A stretch of DNA of 64,000 nucleotides from Haemophilus parainfluenzae (GCF_014931275.1 NZ_CP063110.1:1-64000), one strand, 5' to 3'; positions 36,366 through 47,217 are shown, numbered from the stretch's first letter. The notes: generated by a model from the sequence alone, not told the origin. Numbers and translations are program-made.

Positions 36366-37580
36366 ATGCGCTCATTTCCAAAATCAGACAAATTAGAACA
36401 CGTTTGCTACGATATTCGCGGACCGGTTCACAAAGAAGCTTTACGCTTAGAAGAAGAAGGCAACAAAATCTTAAAATTAAATATCGGCAACCCGGCCCCA
36501 TTTGGCTTTGAAGCGCCAGATGAAATTTTAGTTGATGTCATCCGCAACTTACCTTCTGCACAAGGTTATTGTGACTCTAAAGGCTTGTATTCCGCACGTA
36601 AAGCTATCGTGCAATACTACCAATCCAAAGGCATTCATGATTCAACGGTAAACGATGTGTACATCGGGAATGGTGTGTCTGAATTGATTACCATGTCAAT
36701 GCAAGCCCTTCTTAATGATGGTGATGAGGTATTAGTACCAATGCCAGATTATCCGTTATGGACAGCGGCTGTAACGCTTTCTGGCGGGAAAGCGGTACAT
36801 TATTTATGTGATGAAGAAGCGGGCTGGTTCCCTGCTATTGATGATATTCGCGCGAAAGTCAATGCCAAAACTAAAGCTATCGTGGTGATCAACCCAAATA
36901 ACCCGACTGGTGCGGTATACAGTAAAGCATTGCTCGAAGAAATTATCGAAGTAGCACGTGAAAATAATCTGATTATTTTTGCGGATGAAATTTATGACAA
37001 AATTCTCTACGATGGTGCTGTCCACCATCATATCGCTGCCCTTGCACCAGATGTATTAACGATTACATTCAATGGTTTATCAAAAGCGTATCGTGTTGCA
37101 GGTTTCCGCCAAGGTTGGATGATTTTAAATGGTCCAAAACAACACGCAAAAGGCTATATTGAAGGCTTAGATATGCTGGCATCTATGCGTTTATGCGCAA
37201 ACGTACCAATGCAGCACGCCATTCAAACCGCATTAGGCGGCTATCAAAGCATCAATGAATTTATTCAACCTGGCGGTCGTTTACTTGAACAACGTAATAA
37301 AGCCTACGAATTACTCACTCAAATCCCTGGTGTTAGCTGCGTAAAACCAATGGGGGCAATGTATATGTTCCCGAAACTCGACATCAAAAAATTCAACATT
37401 CATAGTGATGAAAAATTTGTACTCGATTTACTACGTAAAGAAAAAGTGCTTTTGGTACATGGTAAAGGCTTTAACTGGCACTCGCCTGATCACTTCCGTG
37501 TGGTGACTCTCCCTTATGCAGGCCAATTAGAAGAAGCGATTGGCAAACTAGCACGATTCTTAGAAACTTATCAGCAATAA
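36366..37580 (+). CDS. alaA: glutamate-pyruvate aminotransferase AlaA
   Basis: Class I/II pyridoxal-phosphate aminotransferase making alanine. 404 residues from ATG 36366; AGGAT lies 7-8 bases upstream and overlaps an earlier in-frame ATG, which is rejected. Motifs: NIGNPAPFGFEAP, NPNNPTGAVY, and the cofactor lysine near 240 in NGLSKAYRVAGFRQGW. It is divergent from menF and is followed by a strong terminator. Confidence 0.95.
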   Translation: MRSFPKSDKLEHVCYDIRGPVHKEALRLEEEGNKILKLNIGNPAPFGFEAPDEILVDVIRNLPSAQGYCDSKGLYSARKAIVQYYQSKGIHDSTVNDVYIGNGVSELITMSMQALLNDGDEVLVPMPDYPLWTAAVTLSGGKAVHYLCDEEAGWFPAIDDIRAKVNAKTKAIVVINPNNPTGAVYSKALLEEIIEVARENNLIIFADEIYDKILYDGAVHHHIAALAPDVLTITFNGLSKAYRVAGFRQGWMILNGPKQHAKGYIEGLDMLASMRLCANVPMQHAIQTALGGYQSINEFIQPGGRLLEQRNKAYELLTQIPGVSCVKPMGAMYMFPKLDIKKFNIHSDEKFVLDLLRKEKVLLVHGKGFNWHSPDHFRVVTLPYAGQLEEAIGKLARFLETYQQ

Positions 37581-37582
37581 TA

Positions 37583-37617
37583 AAAAAGAGCGGTTAATTA
37601 ACCGCTCTTTTTTTATT
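37583..37617. terminator. bidirectional terminator between alaA and cdsA-like gene
   Basis: A perfect palindromic stem AAAGAGCGGTTA / TAACCGCTCTTT with A-run before and T-run after, so it works on both strands for the convergent genes. Confidence 0.9.
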
Positions 37618-37630
37618 TCATGATTTATAT

Positions 37631-38563
37631 CTAAGCCCAGAAATAGCGCACAACATGGAAGAAAATTGGTGCAGAGAAACAAAGCGAATCCATACGATCT
37701 AAAATACCGCCATGACCGCTGATCATATTCCCCCAGTCTTTCACGCCCATACTGCGTTTCATTGCTGACATCACGAGTCCACCCAAGAATCCCATTAGGC
37801 AAATTAACATGCTCATTAAAAACGCCTGCCATGCATTAAATGGTGTCATCCAATGAAGTAGCATACCTAATAAACTTGCACTTAATACACCGCCAACAAA
37901 GCCTTCTACTGTTTTGGATGGGGATAAGGTTGGCGCAATTTTATGTTTGCCGAAGAGTTTACCCCAAACATATTGCAACACATCGCTAGACTGTACCACC
38001 AAGATTAAAAAAATCATTAATAACAGATTTTTTCCTTCATAACCTGAGATATCAAGTGTCAGTAAAGCCGGAATATGTGAAATACAGAATACACTAATCA
38101 TCAATGCCCACTGAATTTTCGTAGAACGATCTAAGAAATTCGCAGGATCACCCAGTAATGCTGAAAGAATCGGTAAAAATAAGAAGCCATATACTGGAAT
38201 GAAGATAGTAAACATACTAAACCAATCAATGGCGACTAAAAAATATTGCAATGGTAAGATCACATAAAAACAGGCTGCAAGTGCAAGATGATCGCCTCGA
38301 CGAATATTCAATAGAGAAAGAAACTCACGCAATCCCATAAATGAAATAATCAAAAAGAGCACAATCACGCCATAAAAACCCAATAAGCTCGCAATAAAGA
38401 TAATCCCAATCATCACCCACCAAGCATTGATGCGTGCATTCAGATTATCAATGACACTATTAGGTGTATCCACGCCCGCTCTGCGTTTTAAAACATATCC
38501 CACTGTGGAAGCAAAAATTAAGGCGATAAATAAACCACCGAAGAGTTGCCATATTTCTGTCAT
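37631..38563 (-). CDS. phosphatidate cytidylyltransferase family protein (YnbB-like)
   Basis: 310-residue membrane protein with about eight helices and the CdsA signature towards the C-terminus: SPSKTVEGFVGG, KRSMGVKD, GHGGILDRMDS. Members make CDP-diacylglycerol from phosphatidate. It is last in a three-gene set with a PlsC-like acyltransferase and a CDP-alcohol phosphotransferase, resembling E. coli ynbABC, so it is more likely an accessory CDP-diglyceride synthase than the main CdsA. AGGAG is 6 bases from the second of two tandem ATGs (38563). Confidence 0.85.
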   Translation of the reverse strand: MTEIWQLFGGLFIALIFASTVGYVLKRRAGVDTPNSVIDNLNARINAWWVMIGIIFIASLLGFYGVIVLFLIISFMGLREFLSLLNIRRGDHLALAACFYVILPLQYFLVAIDWFSMFTIFIPVYGFLFLPILSALLGDPANFLDRSTKIQWALMISVFCISHIPALLTLDISGYEGKNLLLMIFLILVVQSSDVLQYVWGKLFGKHKIAPTLSPSKTVEGFVGGVLSASLLGMLLHWMTPFNAWQAFLMSMLICLMGFLGGLVMSAMKRSMGVKDWGNMISGHGGILDRMDSLCFSAPIFFHVVRYFWA

Positions 38564-38572
38564 CATTTACTC

Positions 38573-39205
38573 CTAAGATTTGCCTTTTTCACTGATGTTT
38601 AAACTTAATAATGCCGATTGCGCACGTGTTAAAAATTCACCTTTAGTCTCATCTGTCCCAATTTTTAATGGTTCACCGACATAAAGATCACATAACAACG
38701 GGATCGGTAAAATAAAGCCTTTTGGTAAAACGTTATTCATATTGCTAATCCAAACTGGGACAAATTCACAATCAAGATTTTCTTTTGCTAGGTAATACAA
38801 GCCACTTTTAAAGGGTTGGAGAGGCAAATCATCATCCGTTTTACGGGTTCCTTCAGGGAAAAGAATAAGCGAATCATTCTCCAATGCTTCCGTCATTTGT
38901 CGTATTGCCGCTTGTGGATCTTGGCTATTACGCTCAATAAGTAACATATTAAACACTTTATTAGCTAGAAAACGACGAATTGCGCCTTTCGTCCAATAAT
39001 CTTTGCCTGCGACAGGGCGAGTTTGTTTTCTCACTTCATAAGGTAATGAAATCCAAAGTAAGATGAAATCACCATGGCTGTTATGATTGGCAAAATAGAC
39101 ACGATGCCCCTCTGAAGATTGTTCAGAAATTGCTGCTTGAGGTCGAACACCTGTAATAAAAGAGGCAAAACGACACAATAAAAAATCGATTAATCTCGCG
39201 ATCAT
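38573..39205 (-). CDS. PlsC-like 1-acylglycerol-3-phosphate acyltransferase
   Basis: 210-residue acyltransferase with the four-block signature: block I NHNSHGD (catalytic His/Asp), block II region MLLIERN, block III FPEGTRKT and block IV PVWISN. It would acylate lysophosphatidate, or a related acceptor, at the membrane. The genes on both sides (10-11 base gaps) handle the product, CDP activation and head-group transfer, suggesting a small self-contained phospholipid pathway. Confidence 0.87.
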   Translation of the reverse strand: MIARLIDFLLCRFASFITGVRPQAAISEQSSEGHRVYFANHNSHGDFILLWISLPYEVRKQTRPVAGKDYWTKGAIRRFLANKVFNMLLIERNSQDPQAAIRQMTEALENDSLILFPEGTRKTDDDLPLQPFKSGLYYLAKENLDCEFVPVWISNMNNVLPKGFILPIPLLCDLYVGEPLKIGTDETKGEFLTRAQSALLSLNISEKGKS

Positions 39206-39216
39206 ATTTACTCCTA

Positions 39217-39822
39217 TTACTCTGCCACTTCCGCTAATCCATTTTTTACTCGCTTAATACAAGTCACGATGAGCAAGATAATCAGGATATTCGCTACCCA
39301 CCAGAAAAGTGAATGCAAACTACCATTCACCGCATAGAGTAAACCGAGTACACCAAACACAAACGCACGATCGCTTTTACCCATTGGACCATCATAACGA
39401 CGTGTTTTGCCTTGAACTTGTCCCAAAATGCCACATAACTCACTCAACGCCGCAAGCCAAATAATACTTGAGATTTGAATACCATCAAAAGGCGCGACAA
39501 AAGCAAAAGGAAGGTAAAGTGCTGCATCAGAGACGACATCAGTAATTTCATTAAGATAACCCCCTAATCGACTTTTTTGATTAAACTCACGCGCTAGCAT
39601 GCCATCAACAGCATTTAACGCCATACGTAAAAACAACCAAATAGGAATAAGGAAGAAAAGAGTGGAAAATGTCGGGAATAGTGCGAGAACCACACCTAAT
39701 AAAATTGAAAGTAAGCAAGCAATTAGCGTAACTTGATTTGCTGTCACGCCTTTTGCTGCTAATTGCCTAACTAAAGGCCGAAGTAAATTCTGAAATTTGG
39801 GTTTTAAGGCATAGATACTCAT
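39217..39822 (-). CDS. CDP-alcohol phosphatidyltransferase (YnbA-like)
   Basis: 201-residue membrane enzyme with six helices. The family motif is DxxDGxxARx8GxxxDxxxD; here it reads NAVDGMLAR followed by LGGYLNEITD, so the first and third aspartates are both asparagine. The same change occurs, as far as I recall, in the YnbA branch, so it is likely a distinct subfamily and not a dead enzyme. The acceptor alcohol is unknown. First of three genes with plsC-like and cdsA-like neighbours. Confidence 0.82.
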   Translation of the reverse strand: MSIYALKPKFQNLLRPLVRQLAAKGVTANQVTLIACLLSILLGVVLALFPTFSTLFFLIPIWLFLRMALNAVDGMLAREFNQKSRLGGYLNEITDVVSDAALYLPFAFVAPFDGIQISSIIWLAALSELCGILGQVQGKTRRYDGPMGKSDRAFVFGVLGLLYAVNGSLHSLFWWVANILIILLIVTCIKRVKNGLAEVAE

Positions 39823-39899
39823 CTACCATCTCCTTGTTTTTATTAGTAAACATAAAAATTTCGCTAATAATAGAATAGTATAGAGTATTACTCAAGTTT

Positions 39900-40814
39900 T
39901 TATTCGTCCATATACCCCAAACTTCTTAAGGCCCGTTCATCGTCCGCCCAACCAGACTTCACTTTGACCCAAAGTTCTAGGTGGACTTTATTATCAAATA
40001 AGCGTTCCATGTCAGCGCGCGCTTCCATACCAATGGTTTTAATTTTTTGTCCTTGAGCACCAATCACCATTTTCTTTTGACCTTCACGCTCAACTAAAAT
40101 CAAACCATTAATCTCGTAAGTACCACGCTCATTTACTTTGAATTGTTCAATTTCAACGGTCACAGAATAAGGTAATTCCTCACCGGTAAAGCGCATCAAT
40201 TTTTCACGGATAATTTCCGACGCCATAAAACGTTGTGAACGATCGGTCACGTAATCTTCAGGGAAGTGATGAACACCTTTACGTAAGGACTGACGAACAA
40301 TTTTCTCTAATTGATGCACGTTATTACCACGTTGTGCAGAAATCGGCACAATATGCGCGAAATCAAACTTACTGCCTAAATCAGTAATAAATGGCAACAA
40401 ATCATCTTTATTCTTGACGTTATCAACTTTGTTGATAGCGAGTACAACAGGCGCTTTGGCATTACGTAATTTGTTTAACACCATTTCATCATCGGCATTC
40501 CAATGTGTGCCATCCACGACGAAAATAATAAGATCCACATCCCCGATCGCTGAGCTGGCTGCACGATTCATTAAACGGTTAATCGCTCGTTTTTCTTCGA
40601 TATGAAGTCCCGGCGTATCCACATAAATTTCTTGGTAGATGCCTTCGGTTTTAATTCCCACAATACGGTGACGCGTGGTTTGTGCCTTGCGGGAAGTAAT
40701 CGAGATTTTTTGCCCCAAAATTTTGTTTAACAGGGTGGATTTCCCTACATTTGGGCGGCCTACAATAGCAATAAAACCACAATAGGTCTCTTGTTCTTGA
40801 TTTAATTCGGTCAT
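39900..40814 (-). CDS. era: ribosome-assembly GTPase Era
   Basis: 304 residues: GTPase motifs G1 [10 protein letters not shown]3 DTPGLH and G4 NKVD, followed by a C-terminal KH domain ([20 protein letters not shown] type) that binds the 3' end of 16S rRNA during 30S maturation. Its ATG overlaps the rnc stop codon (ATGA), the conserved lepB-rnc-era linkage. Confidence 0.97.
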   Translation of the reverse strand: MTELNQEQETYCGFIAIVGRPNVGKSTLLNKILGQKISITSRKAQTTRHRIVGIKTEGIYQEIYVDTPGLHIEEKRAINRLMNRAASSAIGDVDLIIFVVDGTHWNADDEMVLNKLRNAKAPVVLAINKVDNVKNKDDLLPFITDLGSKFDFAHIVPISAQRGNNVHQLEKIVRQSLRKGVHHFPEDYVTDRSQRFMASEIIREKLMRFTGEELPYSVTVEIEQFKVNERGTYEINGLILVEREGQKKMVIGAQGQKIKTIGMEARADMERLFDNKVHLELWVKVKSGWADDERALRSLGYMDE

Positions 40815-41494
40815 TTTATTTCCAATATTTTTAAAATTTGTTCTGCGGCCGCTTGTTCTGCCTTACGACGGCTAGAACCTTTTGCAATAAAAGTGCGGTC
40901 AATATTTGGTACGTTTTTTACCGTACATTCCACGGTGAAGGTTTGGCAATGAGCTTCCCCTTCAATTTTAATCACTTCATAAGTTGGCAAGGCGAAATGC
41001 TTACCTTGTAAATACTCTTGTAAACGCGTTTTGGCATCTTTTTGGTTATCGCCTGGCTTAATTTCAGCCAATAAGGTTTTATACCAACTACGAACAATAT
41101 CTGCCGCTTTATCAAAGCTTGAATCCAATGCCATTGCGCCAATTACCGCTTCAACACAATCGGCTAAAATAGATTCTCGGCGAAAGCCCCCGCTTTTTAG
41201 CTCACCAGAGCCTAAGGACATATAATCCCCAAGCTCAAAATTTCGGGCAATCATTGCCAGTGTCGGCTCACGCACTAATGTTGCGCGCATACGGCTAAGT
41301 TCACCTTCATTACAACGAGGAAATTGATGATAAAGCGCGTCTGCAATGACATAATTGAGAATCGAATCGCCTAGAAATTCTAGGCGTTCATTATGTTGAG
41401 TGGAGGCACTGCGGTGTGTCAGTGCCAATTTTAAGTGTTTTAGATCGGAAAATTGATAACCAATTTTTCGTTCTAGTCGATCTAAATGATTCAT
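40811..41494 (-). CDS. rnc: ribonuclease III
   Basis: Double-strand-specific endonuclease for rRNA and mRNA processing. 227 residues from ATG 41494: catalytic signature [12 protein letters not shown] in the N-terminal domain, Asp/Glu in [10 protein letters not shown], and a C-terminal dsRNA-binding domain ending [16 protein letters not shown] longer reading overlapping lepB is rejected because this start follows lepB by one base and gives the family length. An uptake signal is in frame near the C-terminus (DRTFIA). Confidence 0.97.
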   Translation of the reverse strand: MNHLDRLERKIGYQFSDLKHLKLALTHRSASTQHNERLEFLGDSILNYVIADALYHQFPRCNEGELSRMRATLVREPTLAMIARNFELGDYMSLGSGELKSGGFRRESILADCVEAVIGAMALDSSFDKAADIVRSWYKTLLAEIKPGDNQKDAKTRLQEYLQGKHFALPTYEVIKIEGEAHCQTFTVECTVKNVPNIDRTFIAKGSSRRKAEQAAAEQILKILEIK

Positions 41495-41495
41495 A

Positions 41496-42545
41496 TTAAT
41501 TAATTTTTGTAAAGAAACGGTCGAAACGGAAGCCTGTTGGCCACTCATTTGGTTCTTTTTCTAAACTCATCCAAATATAAGTGGCTTTACCCACAATATT
41601 TTTTTCCGGTACAAATCCCCAAAAGCGACTGTCATCACTATGATCACGGTTATCGCCCATCACAAAATATTGCCCTTCAGGCACAATCCATTCTGCAGCA
41701 GGTAAACCTTCTTGTGGATAGAATTCAATACCAGAATAACGGCGCATTGGCTCAACTAAAATCGTATGTGTCACATCGCCGATTTCCAGATATTCCACTT
41801 GAGTTGGAAATGCTGGATTAGTTGGTTCTTGTTTATATTCAAATACTTTAGCTTGGCAGTCTATTTCACAAGGTTTGCCATCTTTACCATGCACAATGGT
41901 TAAAGCACTTTTTTCAACATCAAGGATAATTCGATCGCCACCTTTACCCACAATACGTTTAATATAATCTACGCCTGACATATTGTCTTTGGATGTTAAC
42001 GCAAGATTTTCAGCATACGCTGCTCTCGTTGCACCTAAGCTTGTATGAAGTAACGCTTGCTCTGGAGCTTTGAACACAATTACATCACCACGTTCTGGCT
42101 TATTACCTTCAATAATCGTATTTTGGAAAATCGGATCTTTGATACCATAAGTGTATTTATTAACAACAAGGAAATCCCCTACACGCAATGTTGCTTCCAT
42201 TGATCCTGATGGAATTTGAAACGGCTCAAAAATAAATGAACGTACAAGAAACACTACAGATAACACAGGGAAAAGTGAAGAAATAAATTCCGAACCTTCT
42301 GAAATTGGCTCAATTTTTGCTTTTTCTTCATCCGTTAACGCTTTGCCTGAACGTTGTTCTGCTCGTGCGATTTGACGACGACGTCTCGGCATCACGGCGA
42401 AACGGTGATAGCACCATAAAATGCCAGAAAGTGCGGTCAAAATCAGCAATAAAATACTGAATGTGTTAGGCAGCTGGAAATGGTCTAACGCTTTCCAACC
42501 AGCAAATCCCACGGCTAACAACAGAATAAAAAATACATTCGACAT
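41496..42545 (-). CDS. lepB: signal peptidase I
   Basis: Inner-membrane serine protease with Ser/Lys dyad that removes Sec and Tat signal peptides. 349 residues, two N-terminal transmembrane segments joined by a basic cytoplasmic loop ([16 protein letters not shown]), then the periplasmic domain with PSGSMEATL (nucleophile Ser), [11 protein letters not shown] (catalytic Lys) and [14 protein letters not shown]. It starts 12 bases after lepA. Confidence 0.97.
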   Translation of the reverse strand: MSNVFFILLLAVGFAGWKALDHFQLPNTFSILLLILTALSGILWCYHRFAVMPRRRRQIARAEQRSGKALTDEEKAKIEPISEGSEFISSLFPVLSVVFLVRSFIFEPFQIPSGSMEATLRVGDFLVVNKYTYGIKDPIFQNTIIEGNKPERGDVIVFKAPEQALLHTSLGATRAAYAENLALTSKDNMSGVDYIKRIVGKGGDRIILDVEKSALTIVHGKDGKPCEIDCQAKVFEYKQEPTNPAFPTQVEYLEIGDVTHTILVEPMRRYSGIEFYPQEGLPAAEWIVPEGQYFVMGDNRDHSDDSRFWGFVPEKNIVGKATYIWMSLEKEPNEWPTGFRFDRFFTKIN

Positions 42546-42557
42546 TACTCTACTTTC

Positions 42558-44354
42558 CTATTTATCTTTACCTACATGTAAGATCGCTAAAAACGCTTCT
42601 TGCGGTACTTCCACGTTACCTAAAGACTTCATTCGTTTTTTACCCTCTTTCTGTTTCTGTAAGAGTTTTTTCTTACGACTCACGTCACCACCATAACATT
42701 TTGCTAATACGTTTTTACGCAATTGTTTTACGGTTGAACGCGCAATAATGTGGTTACCAATCGCTGCTTGGATCGCGATATCAAATTGTTGACGTGGAAT
42801 CAGCTCACGCATTTTTTCAACTAACTCACGACCACGGTAAGGTGCATTATCTTTATGAACAATTAACGCTAACGCATCAACACGATCACCGTTGATCATA
42901 ATATCCACGCGCACCATGTCCGCCGCTTGGAAACGTTTAAAACCATAATCCAAAGAGGCATAACCGCGAGAAGTTGATTTCAAACGATCGAAGAAATCCA
43001 ATACTACTTCGCCCATTGGGATTTCATAAGTTAATGCAATTTGGTTACCGTGATACACCATATTGGTTTGTACGCCACGTTTTTCCACACAAAGGGTAAT
43101 CACGTTACCTAAGAATTCCTGTGGTACCAACATATTACATTCCGCAATAGGCTCGCGAATTTCTGAAATATTATTCAATGGCGGTAATTTCGCTGGACTA
43201 TCCACATAAACCACTTCACCACTCGTCATTTCAACTTCATAAATTACAGTTGGCGCGGTGGTAATCAAATCAAGATCATATTCACGCTCTAAACGCTCTT
43301 GAATGATCTCCATGTGTAAAAGCCCTAAGAAACCACAACGGAAACCAAAACCTAAAGCGGTTGAATTCTCTGGTTCATAGAAAAGTGATGCATCGTTTAG
43401 GCTTAATTTACCCAACGCATCACGGAAAGCTTCATAATCGTCAGAGCTAACTGGGAATAAACCAGCATAAACCTGTGGTTTTACTTTCTTAAAGCCTGGT
43501 AATACATGGCTTGCTGGATTATGCTGATGCGTTAAGGTATCCCCTACTGGTGCACCTAAAATATCTTTAATTGCACAAACAACCCAACCCACTTCGCCGG
43601 TATTTAATATCGTCGTATCCACTTGTTTTGGCGTAAAAATCCCTAAACGATCAACGTTGTAAGCCTGTCCGGTAGACATTACTTTGATTTTATCGCCTTT
43701 ACGCAACACACCATTTTTAATACGAACCAATGACACCACGCCTAAATAGTTATCGAACCAAGAGTCAATAATCAATGCTTGTAACGGTGCATCAGGATCA
43801 CCTTCTGGCGCGGGAATTTTCGCAACGATTTCTTCTAATACATCTTCGATACCCACTCCGGTTTTAGCCGAACAACGTACAGCTTCCATCGCATCAATAC
43901 CCACGATGTCTTCAATTTCTTCTGCAACACGTTCAGGATCTGCCGCTGGTAAGTCGATTTTATTCAAAATCGGCACTACTTCTAAATCCATTTCAATGGC
44001 GGTATAACAGTTTGCTAAGGTTTGAGCTTCTACGCCCTGTCCAGCATCCACAACTAACAATGCCCCTTCACAAGCGGCAAGAGAACGCGATACTTCATAA
44101 GAGAAGTCCACGTGCCCTGGTGTATCGATAAAGTTTAATTGGTATGTTTCACCGTCTTTGGCTTGATAATTTAAGGTTACACTCTGCGCTTTAATGGTAA
44201 TACCGCGCTCACGCTCAAGATCCATGGAATCCAACACTTGCGCTTCCATTTCACGATCCGAAAGGCCCCCACAGGTCTGAATTAATCGGTCAGAAAGGGT
44301 CGATTTACCGTGGTCAATATGGGCAATAATAGAAAAGTTGCGAATATTCTTCAT
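42558..44354 (-). CDS. lepA: elongation factor 4 (LepA)
   Basis: Ribosome-associated GTPase that acts in translation initiation and back-translocation. 598 residues from ATG 44354 ([10 protein letters not shown]): G1 [10 protein letters not shown]2 RERGITI, G3 DTPGHVDF, G4 NKID, and the LepA-specific C-terminal domain ([21 protein letters not shown]). First gene of lepA-lepB-rnc-era. The ribosome binding site is weak. Confidence 0.98.
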   Translation of the reverse strand: MKNIRNFSIIAHIDHGKSTLSDRLIQTCGGLSDREMEAQVLDSMDLERERGITIKAQSVTLNYQAKDGETYQLNFIDTPGHVDFSYEVSRSLAACEGALLVVDAGQGVEAQTLANCYTAIEMDLEVVPILNKIDLPAADPERVAEEIEDIVGIDAMEAVRCSAKTGVGIEDVLEEIVAKIPAPEGDPDAPLQALIIDSWFDNYLGVVSLVRIKNGVLRKGDKIKVMSTGQAYNVDRLGIFTPKQVDTTILNTGEVGWVVCAIKDILGAPVGDTLTHQHNPASHVLPGFKKVKPQVYAGLFPVSSDDYEAFRDALGKLSLNDASLFYEPENSTALGFGFRCGFLGLLHMEIIQERLEREYDLDLITTAPTVIYEVEMTSGEVVYVDSPAKLPPLNNISEIREPIAECNMLVPQEFLGNVITLCVEKRGVQTNMVYHGNQIALTYEIPMGEVVLDFFDRLKSTSRGYASLDYGFKRFQAADMVRVDIMINGDRVDALALIVHKDNAPYRGRELVEKMRELIPRQQFDIAIQAAIGNHIIARSTVKQLRKNVLAKCYGGDVSRKKKLLQKQKEGKKRMKSLGNVEVPQEAFLAILHVGKDK

Positions 44355-44475
44355 AAATAGATTAGTTTTCTCAAAAATCATTAAATTTAACTGGCGGATT
44401 GTACCTGAAAAGCACGGAAATCGCTAGGGATGAAAGGGAAAAGTGCAGTCAAATTTTCAAACCTTTTAGATAAAA

Positions 44476-44508
44476 CAAAACCCCGAATTACTTCGGGGTT
44501 TCTTTTTT
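44476..44508 (-). terminator. grcA terminator
   Basis: Ten-base stem AAACCCCGAA / TTCGGGGTTT with a 4-base loop. On the minus strand it is followed by TGTTTTATC; on plus by CTTTTTT, so it may act in both directions. It lies 15 bases after the grcA stop. Confidence 0.85.
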
Positions 44509-44522
44509 CATTCAAACTGAAA

Positions 44523-44906
44523 TTATAGGCTTTCAGTGAAAGTACGAGTAATAACGTCGCGTTGTTGTTCTGGTGTTAAAGAGTTGAAACGTACTGCGTA
44601 ACCAGAAACACGGATAGTTAATTGTGGGTATTTATCCGGGTTGTTTACTGCATCTTCTAATGTTTCACGACGTAATACGTTTACGTTTAAGTGTTGACCA
44701 CCTTCAACTTTAACAGTTGGTGCTACATTTACTGGTAATTCACGATATTCGATTTGACCTAATTCGCTTACTGCTACTACTTGGTCTTCTGCGAATTCAG
44801 CTTTTGCACATAAACAACGAGCTTCATTTTTTTCGCTGTCTAATAACCAGAATGAGTTTAAAAGATTGTCATTTGCTGCTTGAGTAATTTGAATACCTTT
44901 GATCAT
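44523..44906 (-). CDS. grcA: autonomous glycyl radical cofactor GrcA (YfiD)
   Basis: 127-residue spare part for pyruvate formate-lyase: it carries the glycyl radical at Gly102 in RVSGYAVRF and can replace the damaged C-terminal segment of PflB after oxygen exposure. Length and C-terminus match E. coli YfiD. AGGAGG precedes the ATG. The 265-base upstream gap has an FNR-like site and a possible -10 TAAAAT (44958-44953), fitting anaerobic induction. Confidence 0.95.
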   Translation of the reverse strand: MIKGIQITQAANDNLLNSFWLLDSEKNEARCLCAKAEFAEDQVVAVSELGQIEYRELPVNVAPTVKVEGGQHLNVNVLRRETLEDAVNNPDKYPQLTIRVSGYAVRFNSLTPEQQRDVITRTFTESL

Positions 44907-45028
44907 AAAGTGCCTCCTAATTTGGCGGTTGTATATTTATTAAACTGTGCAAATTTTATCAAACTATTTGAAGAATTCAATTAATTTTGACCTAAAACAG
45001 GTTCTTTTTTCTGACTAATTTTTAAAAA

Positions 45029-45042
45029 TTGATCTAGATTAA
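45029..45042 (-). promoter_or_regulatory. FNR-like site upstream of grcA
   Basis: TTGAT-N4-ATTAA differs from TTGAT-N4-ATCAA at one position. Its centre is about 90 bases before a plausible grcA transcription start, similar in position to the distal FNR site known for E. coli yfiD. It could also influence ung, which starts 130 bases away on the other strand. Confidence 0.5.
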
Positions 45043-45171
45043 AGTTTTAGTCGTAACAAGAACTCAATATGCCCATGATTTTAACAAGATATTAACATTA
45101 CTCTCAAATAAAGCCTTTCTCAGCAATTTCATTTATAATGTCTCCAAGCTTATCCAATAAGGAAATACAGA

Positions 45172-45831
45172 ATGAAAACCTGGACAGATGTTATCGGTCA
45201 AGAGAAAGAAAAACCTTACTTTAAACACATTCTACAACAAGTGCATCAAGAGCGACTTGCCGGAAAAACCATTTACCCACCACAAGACGAAGTGTTTAAT
45301 GCCTTTAAATATACGGCATTTGATGAGGTGAAAGTTGTCATTTTAGGACAGGATCCCTATCACGGCCCAAATCAAGCGCACGGCTTAGCTTTTTCGGTGA
45401 AACCTGAGGTTGCAATTCCCCCTTCTTTACTGAATATGTATAAAGAATTGGCTAACGACATTCCTGGTTTTCAAATGCCAAATCATGGTTACTTGGTGAA
45501 ATGGGCGGAGCAAGGTGTACTGTTGCTTAACACTGTGCTAACTGTAGAGCGCGGTATGGCGCATTCACACGCTAAATTTGGTTGGGAAATCTTCACCGAC
45601 CAAGTAATTGCAGCACTCAATGAACACCGTGAAAAAGTAGTATTTTTACTTTGGGGAAGCCATGCGCAGAAAAAAGGGCAATTTATTGATCGCAATCGTC
45701 ATTATGTTTTAACTGCCCCTCACCCTTCCCCTCTTTCAGCACATCGTGGTTTTCTAGGATGTCATCATTTTTCTAAAACCAACGAATACTTAAAGCAAAA
45801 TGGTTTAACTGAAATTAATTGGCAAGTTTAA
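45172..45831 (+). CDS. ung: uracil-DNA glycosylase
   Basis: Family 1 enzyme removing uracil from DNA. 219 residues with the water-activating motif [18 protein letters not shown] (Asp61) and the leucine-loop motif [14 protein letters not shown] -10 TATAAT is present at 45134-45139. Its end overlaps the end of the convergent tadA by 4 bases, with no terminator between them. Confidence 0.98.
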   Translation: MKTWTDVIGQEKEKPYFKHILQQVHQERLAGKTIYPPQDEVFNAFKYTAFDEVKVVILGQDPYHGPNQAHGLAFSVKPEVAIPPSLLNMYKELANDIPGFQMPNHGYLVKWAEQGVLLLNTVLTVERGMAHSHAKFGWEIFTDQVIAALNEHREKVVFLLWGSHAQKKGQFIDRNRHYVLTAPHPSPLSAHRGFLGCHHFSKTNEYLKQNGLTEINWQV

Positions 45832-46346
45832 GATTGTGATTCAACATCAAGCGGGAGATTCTTTTCCCGCTTTTCTTCCTTTTTCTGTTCTCGTCTTTTT
45901 TTAAAAAAATCACTTAATTTCTGACCGCACTTTTCTGCGAGCACGCCAGAGGTAATTTCTAACGTGTGATTCATTTTATAATCATCAAAGAAGTGAAAGC
46001 GAGAACCTACAGCCCCTGTTTTATAATCTGACGCACCGAAGACTAATCGTTTAATCCGGCTATGCAAAATCGCACCTGCACACATGGTGCAAGGCTCAAG
46101 GGTGACATAAAGTGTGGTATTGAGCAGACGATAATTTTGAATATTTTGTGCGGCGTTACGCAATGCGACAATTTCAGCGTGAGCGGTCGGATCATTTTCA
46201 ATGATAGATAAATTCCAGCCTTCACCGAGAATATTTCCTTCATCATCCACCAACACCGCCCCGACAGGAATCTCGCCGAGTGCCTCTGCACGATCAGCAA
46301 GCATCAGGGCGTGTTGCATAAATTTCTCGTCTAAATCTGACCGCAC
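45828..46346 (-). CDS. tadA: tRNA-specific adenosine deaminase TadA
   Basis: Deaminates A34 of tRNA-Arg to inosine. 172 residues with zinc motifs HAE ([10 protein letters not shown]) and PCTMC, and [12 protein letters not shown]. The only near start is GTG at 46346, which lies within an uptake signal (AAAGTGCGGT); the frame is closed 10 bases upstream by the thyA stop. An internal ATG nine codons later (46319) is the alternative but would trim the conserved N-terminal helix. No Shine-Dalgarno is seen, so coupling to thyA is likely. The C-terminal tail is highly charged. Confidence 0.93.
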   Translation of the reverse strand: MRSDLDEKFMQHALMLADRAEALGEIPVGAVLVDDEGNILGEGWNLSIIENDPTAHAEIVALRNAAQNIQNYRLLNTTLYVTLEPCTMCAGAILHSRIKRLVFGASDYKTGAVGSRFHFFDDYKMNHTLEITSGVLAEKCGQKLSDFFKKRREQKKEEKREKNLPLDVESQS

Positions 46347-46355
46347 TTTGAATGC

Positions 46356-47207
46356 CTAAACTGAGAAAGGATACTTGATCGGTTCGTGAGATTGATAACC
46401 CACCACCTTGAAATCATCCATCGTTACCCAAGTTTCAAGATCTTCAAGGGTTTTAATATCAGGATTAATTTCTAATTGTGGTGAAGGGAATGGTTCACGT
46501 TTTAATTGCACATCACGCATTAACTCAAGTTGGTCTTCATAAATATGCGCATTTACAATTTTATGATATGCCTTACCCGGTTTATTGCCGGTAATTTGCG
46601 CCATCAAAGCAAGGAAAGTAAAGACCTGAATTTGATTGAAGTTTAAGCCAAGTGGCACATCACAAGAGCGTTGGTAGCTCGTTAAGTGCAATGTATCGCC
46701 GACTAAAGAGAAAGTATGAGTGTGCATGCAAGGACGCAAACAGCCTAGATCAAATTCACCTGGGTTAAAGAAAGTCAGGATTTCACCGCGGTCATCAATC
46801 CCTCGGCTTAAATTGTTCACAATTTTACGAAGTTGATCGATGGTTTCGCCATTCGGTTTACGCCATGCTCTACCTTGCACACCATAAACGCGTCCCATAT
46901 CATCGGTGCCTTTACGATGTGGATTGGCAAGCCAAGCGGCATTTTCATTGGCATTTGCATCCCATGTTTTGGTGCCAAGCTTGCGGAAGTCAGCGGCGTT
47001 ATCATAACCACGGATATAACCTAAAAATTCCGCAATCGCTGCTTTCCAATAGCTTTTTCGCGTGGTAATTAAGGGGAATTGATTATTGGCAACATCATAT
47101 TCTAAATCTGCATTAATCACAGTAAGGCAACGCTTGCCAGTACGCTCATTAGCAACCCACTCACCTTCATTTACAATGCGTCGACAAAGATCTAAATATT
47201 GTTTCAT
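46356..47207 (-). CDS. thyA: thymidylate synthase
   Basis: Makes dTMP from dUMP with methylene-tetrahydrofolate. 283 residues from ATG 47207 (AAGGAG 6 bases upstream). The catalytic Cys160 is in LRPCMHTH, followed by [16 protein letters not shown]. The enzyme belongs to the slightly longer type in which the E. coli PCH reads PCM. It lies 10 bases after lgt on the same strand. Confidence 0.96.
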   Translation of the reverse strand: MKQYLDLCRRIVNEGEWVANERTGKRCLTVINADLEYDVANNQFPLITTRKSYWKAAIAEFLGYIRGYDNAADFRKLGTKTWDANANENAAWLANPHRKGTDDMGRVYGVQGRAWRKPNGETIDQLRKIVNNLSRGIDDRGEILTFFNPGEFDLGCLRPCMHTHTFSLVGDTLHLTSYQRSCDVPLGLNFNQIQVFTFLALMAQITGNKPGKAYHKIVNAHIYEDQLELMRDVQLKREPFPSPQLEINPDIKTLEDLETWVTMDDFKVVGYQSHEPIKYPFSV

Positions 47208-47217
47208 AAAAAACTCC

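Noticed and set aside
39217..39822. Calling the CDP-alcohol transferase a pseudogene because of the Asn substitutions
   Set aside because: The frame is intact with all helices, and the changes are ones I recall as typical of the YnbA branch, so a subfamily difference is more likely than decay.
44907..45171. A tRNA or small gene in the grcA-ung gap
   Set aside because: No cloverleaf, TTCRA loop or coding frame; the gap is accounted for by promoter-like elements.
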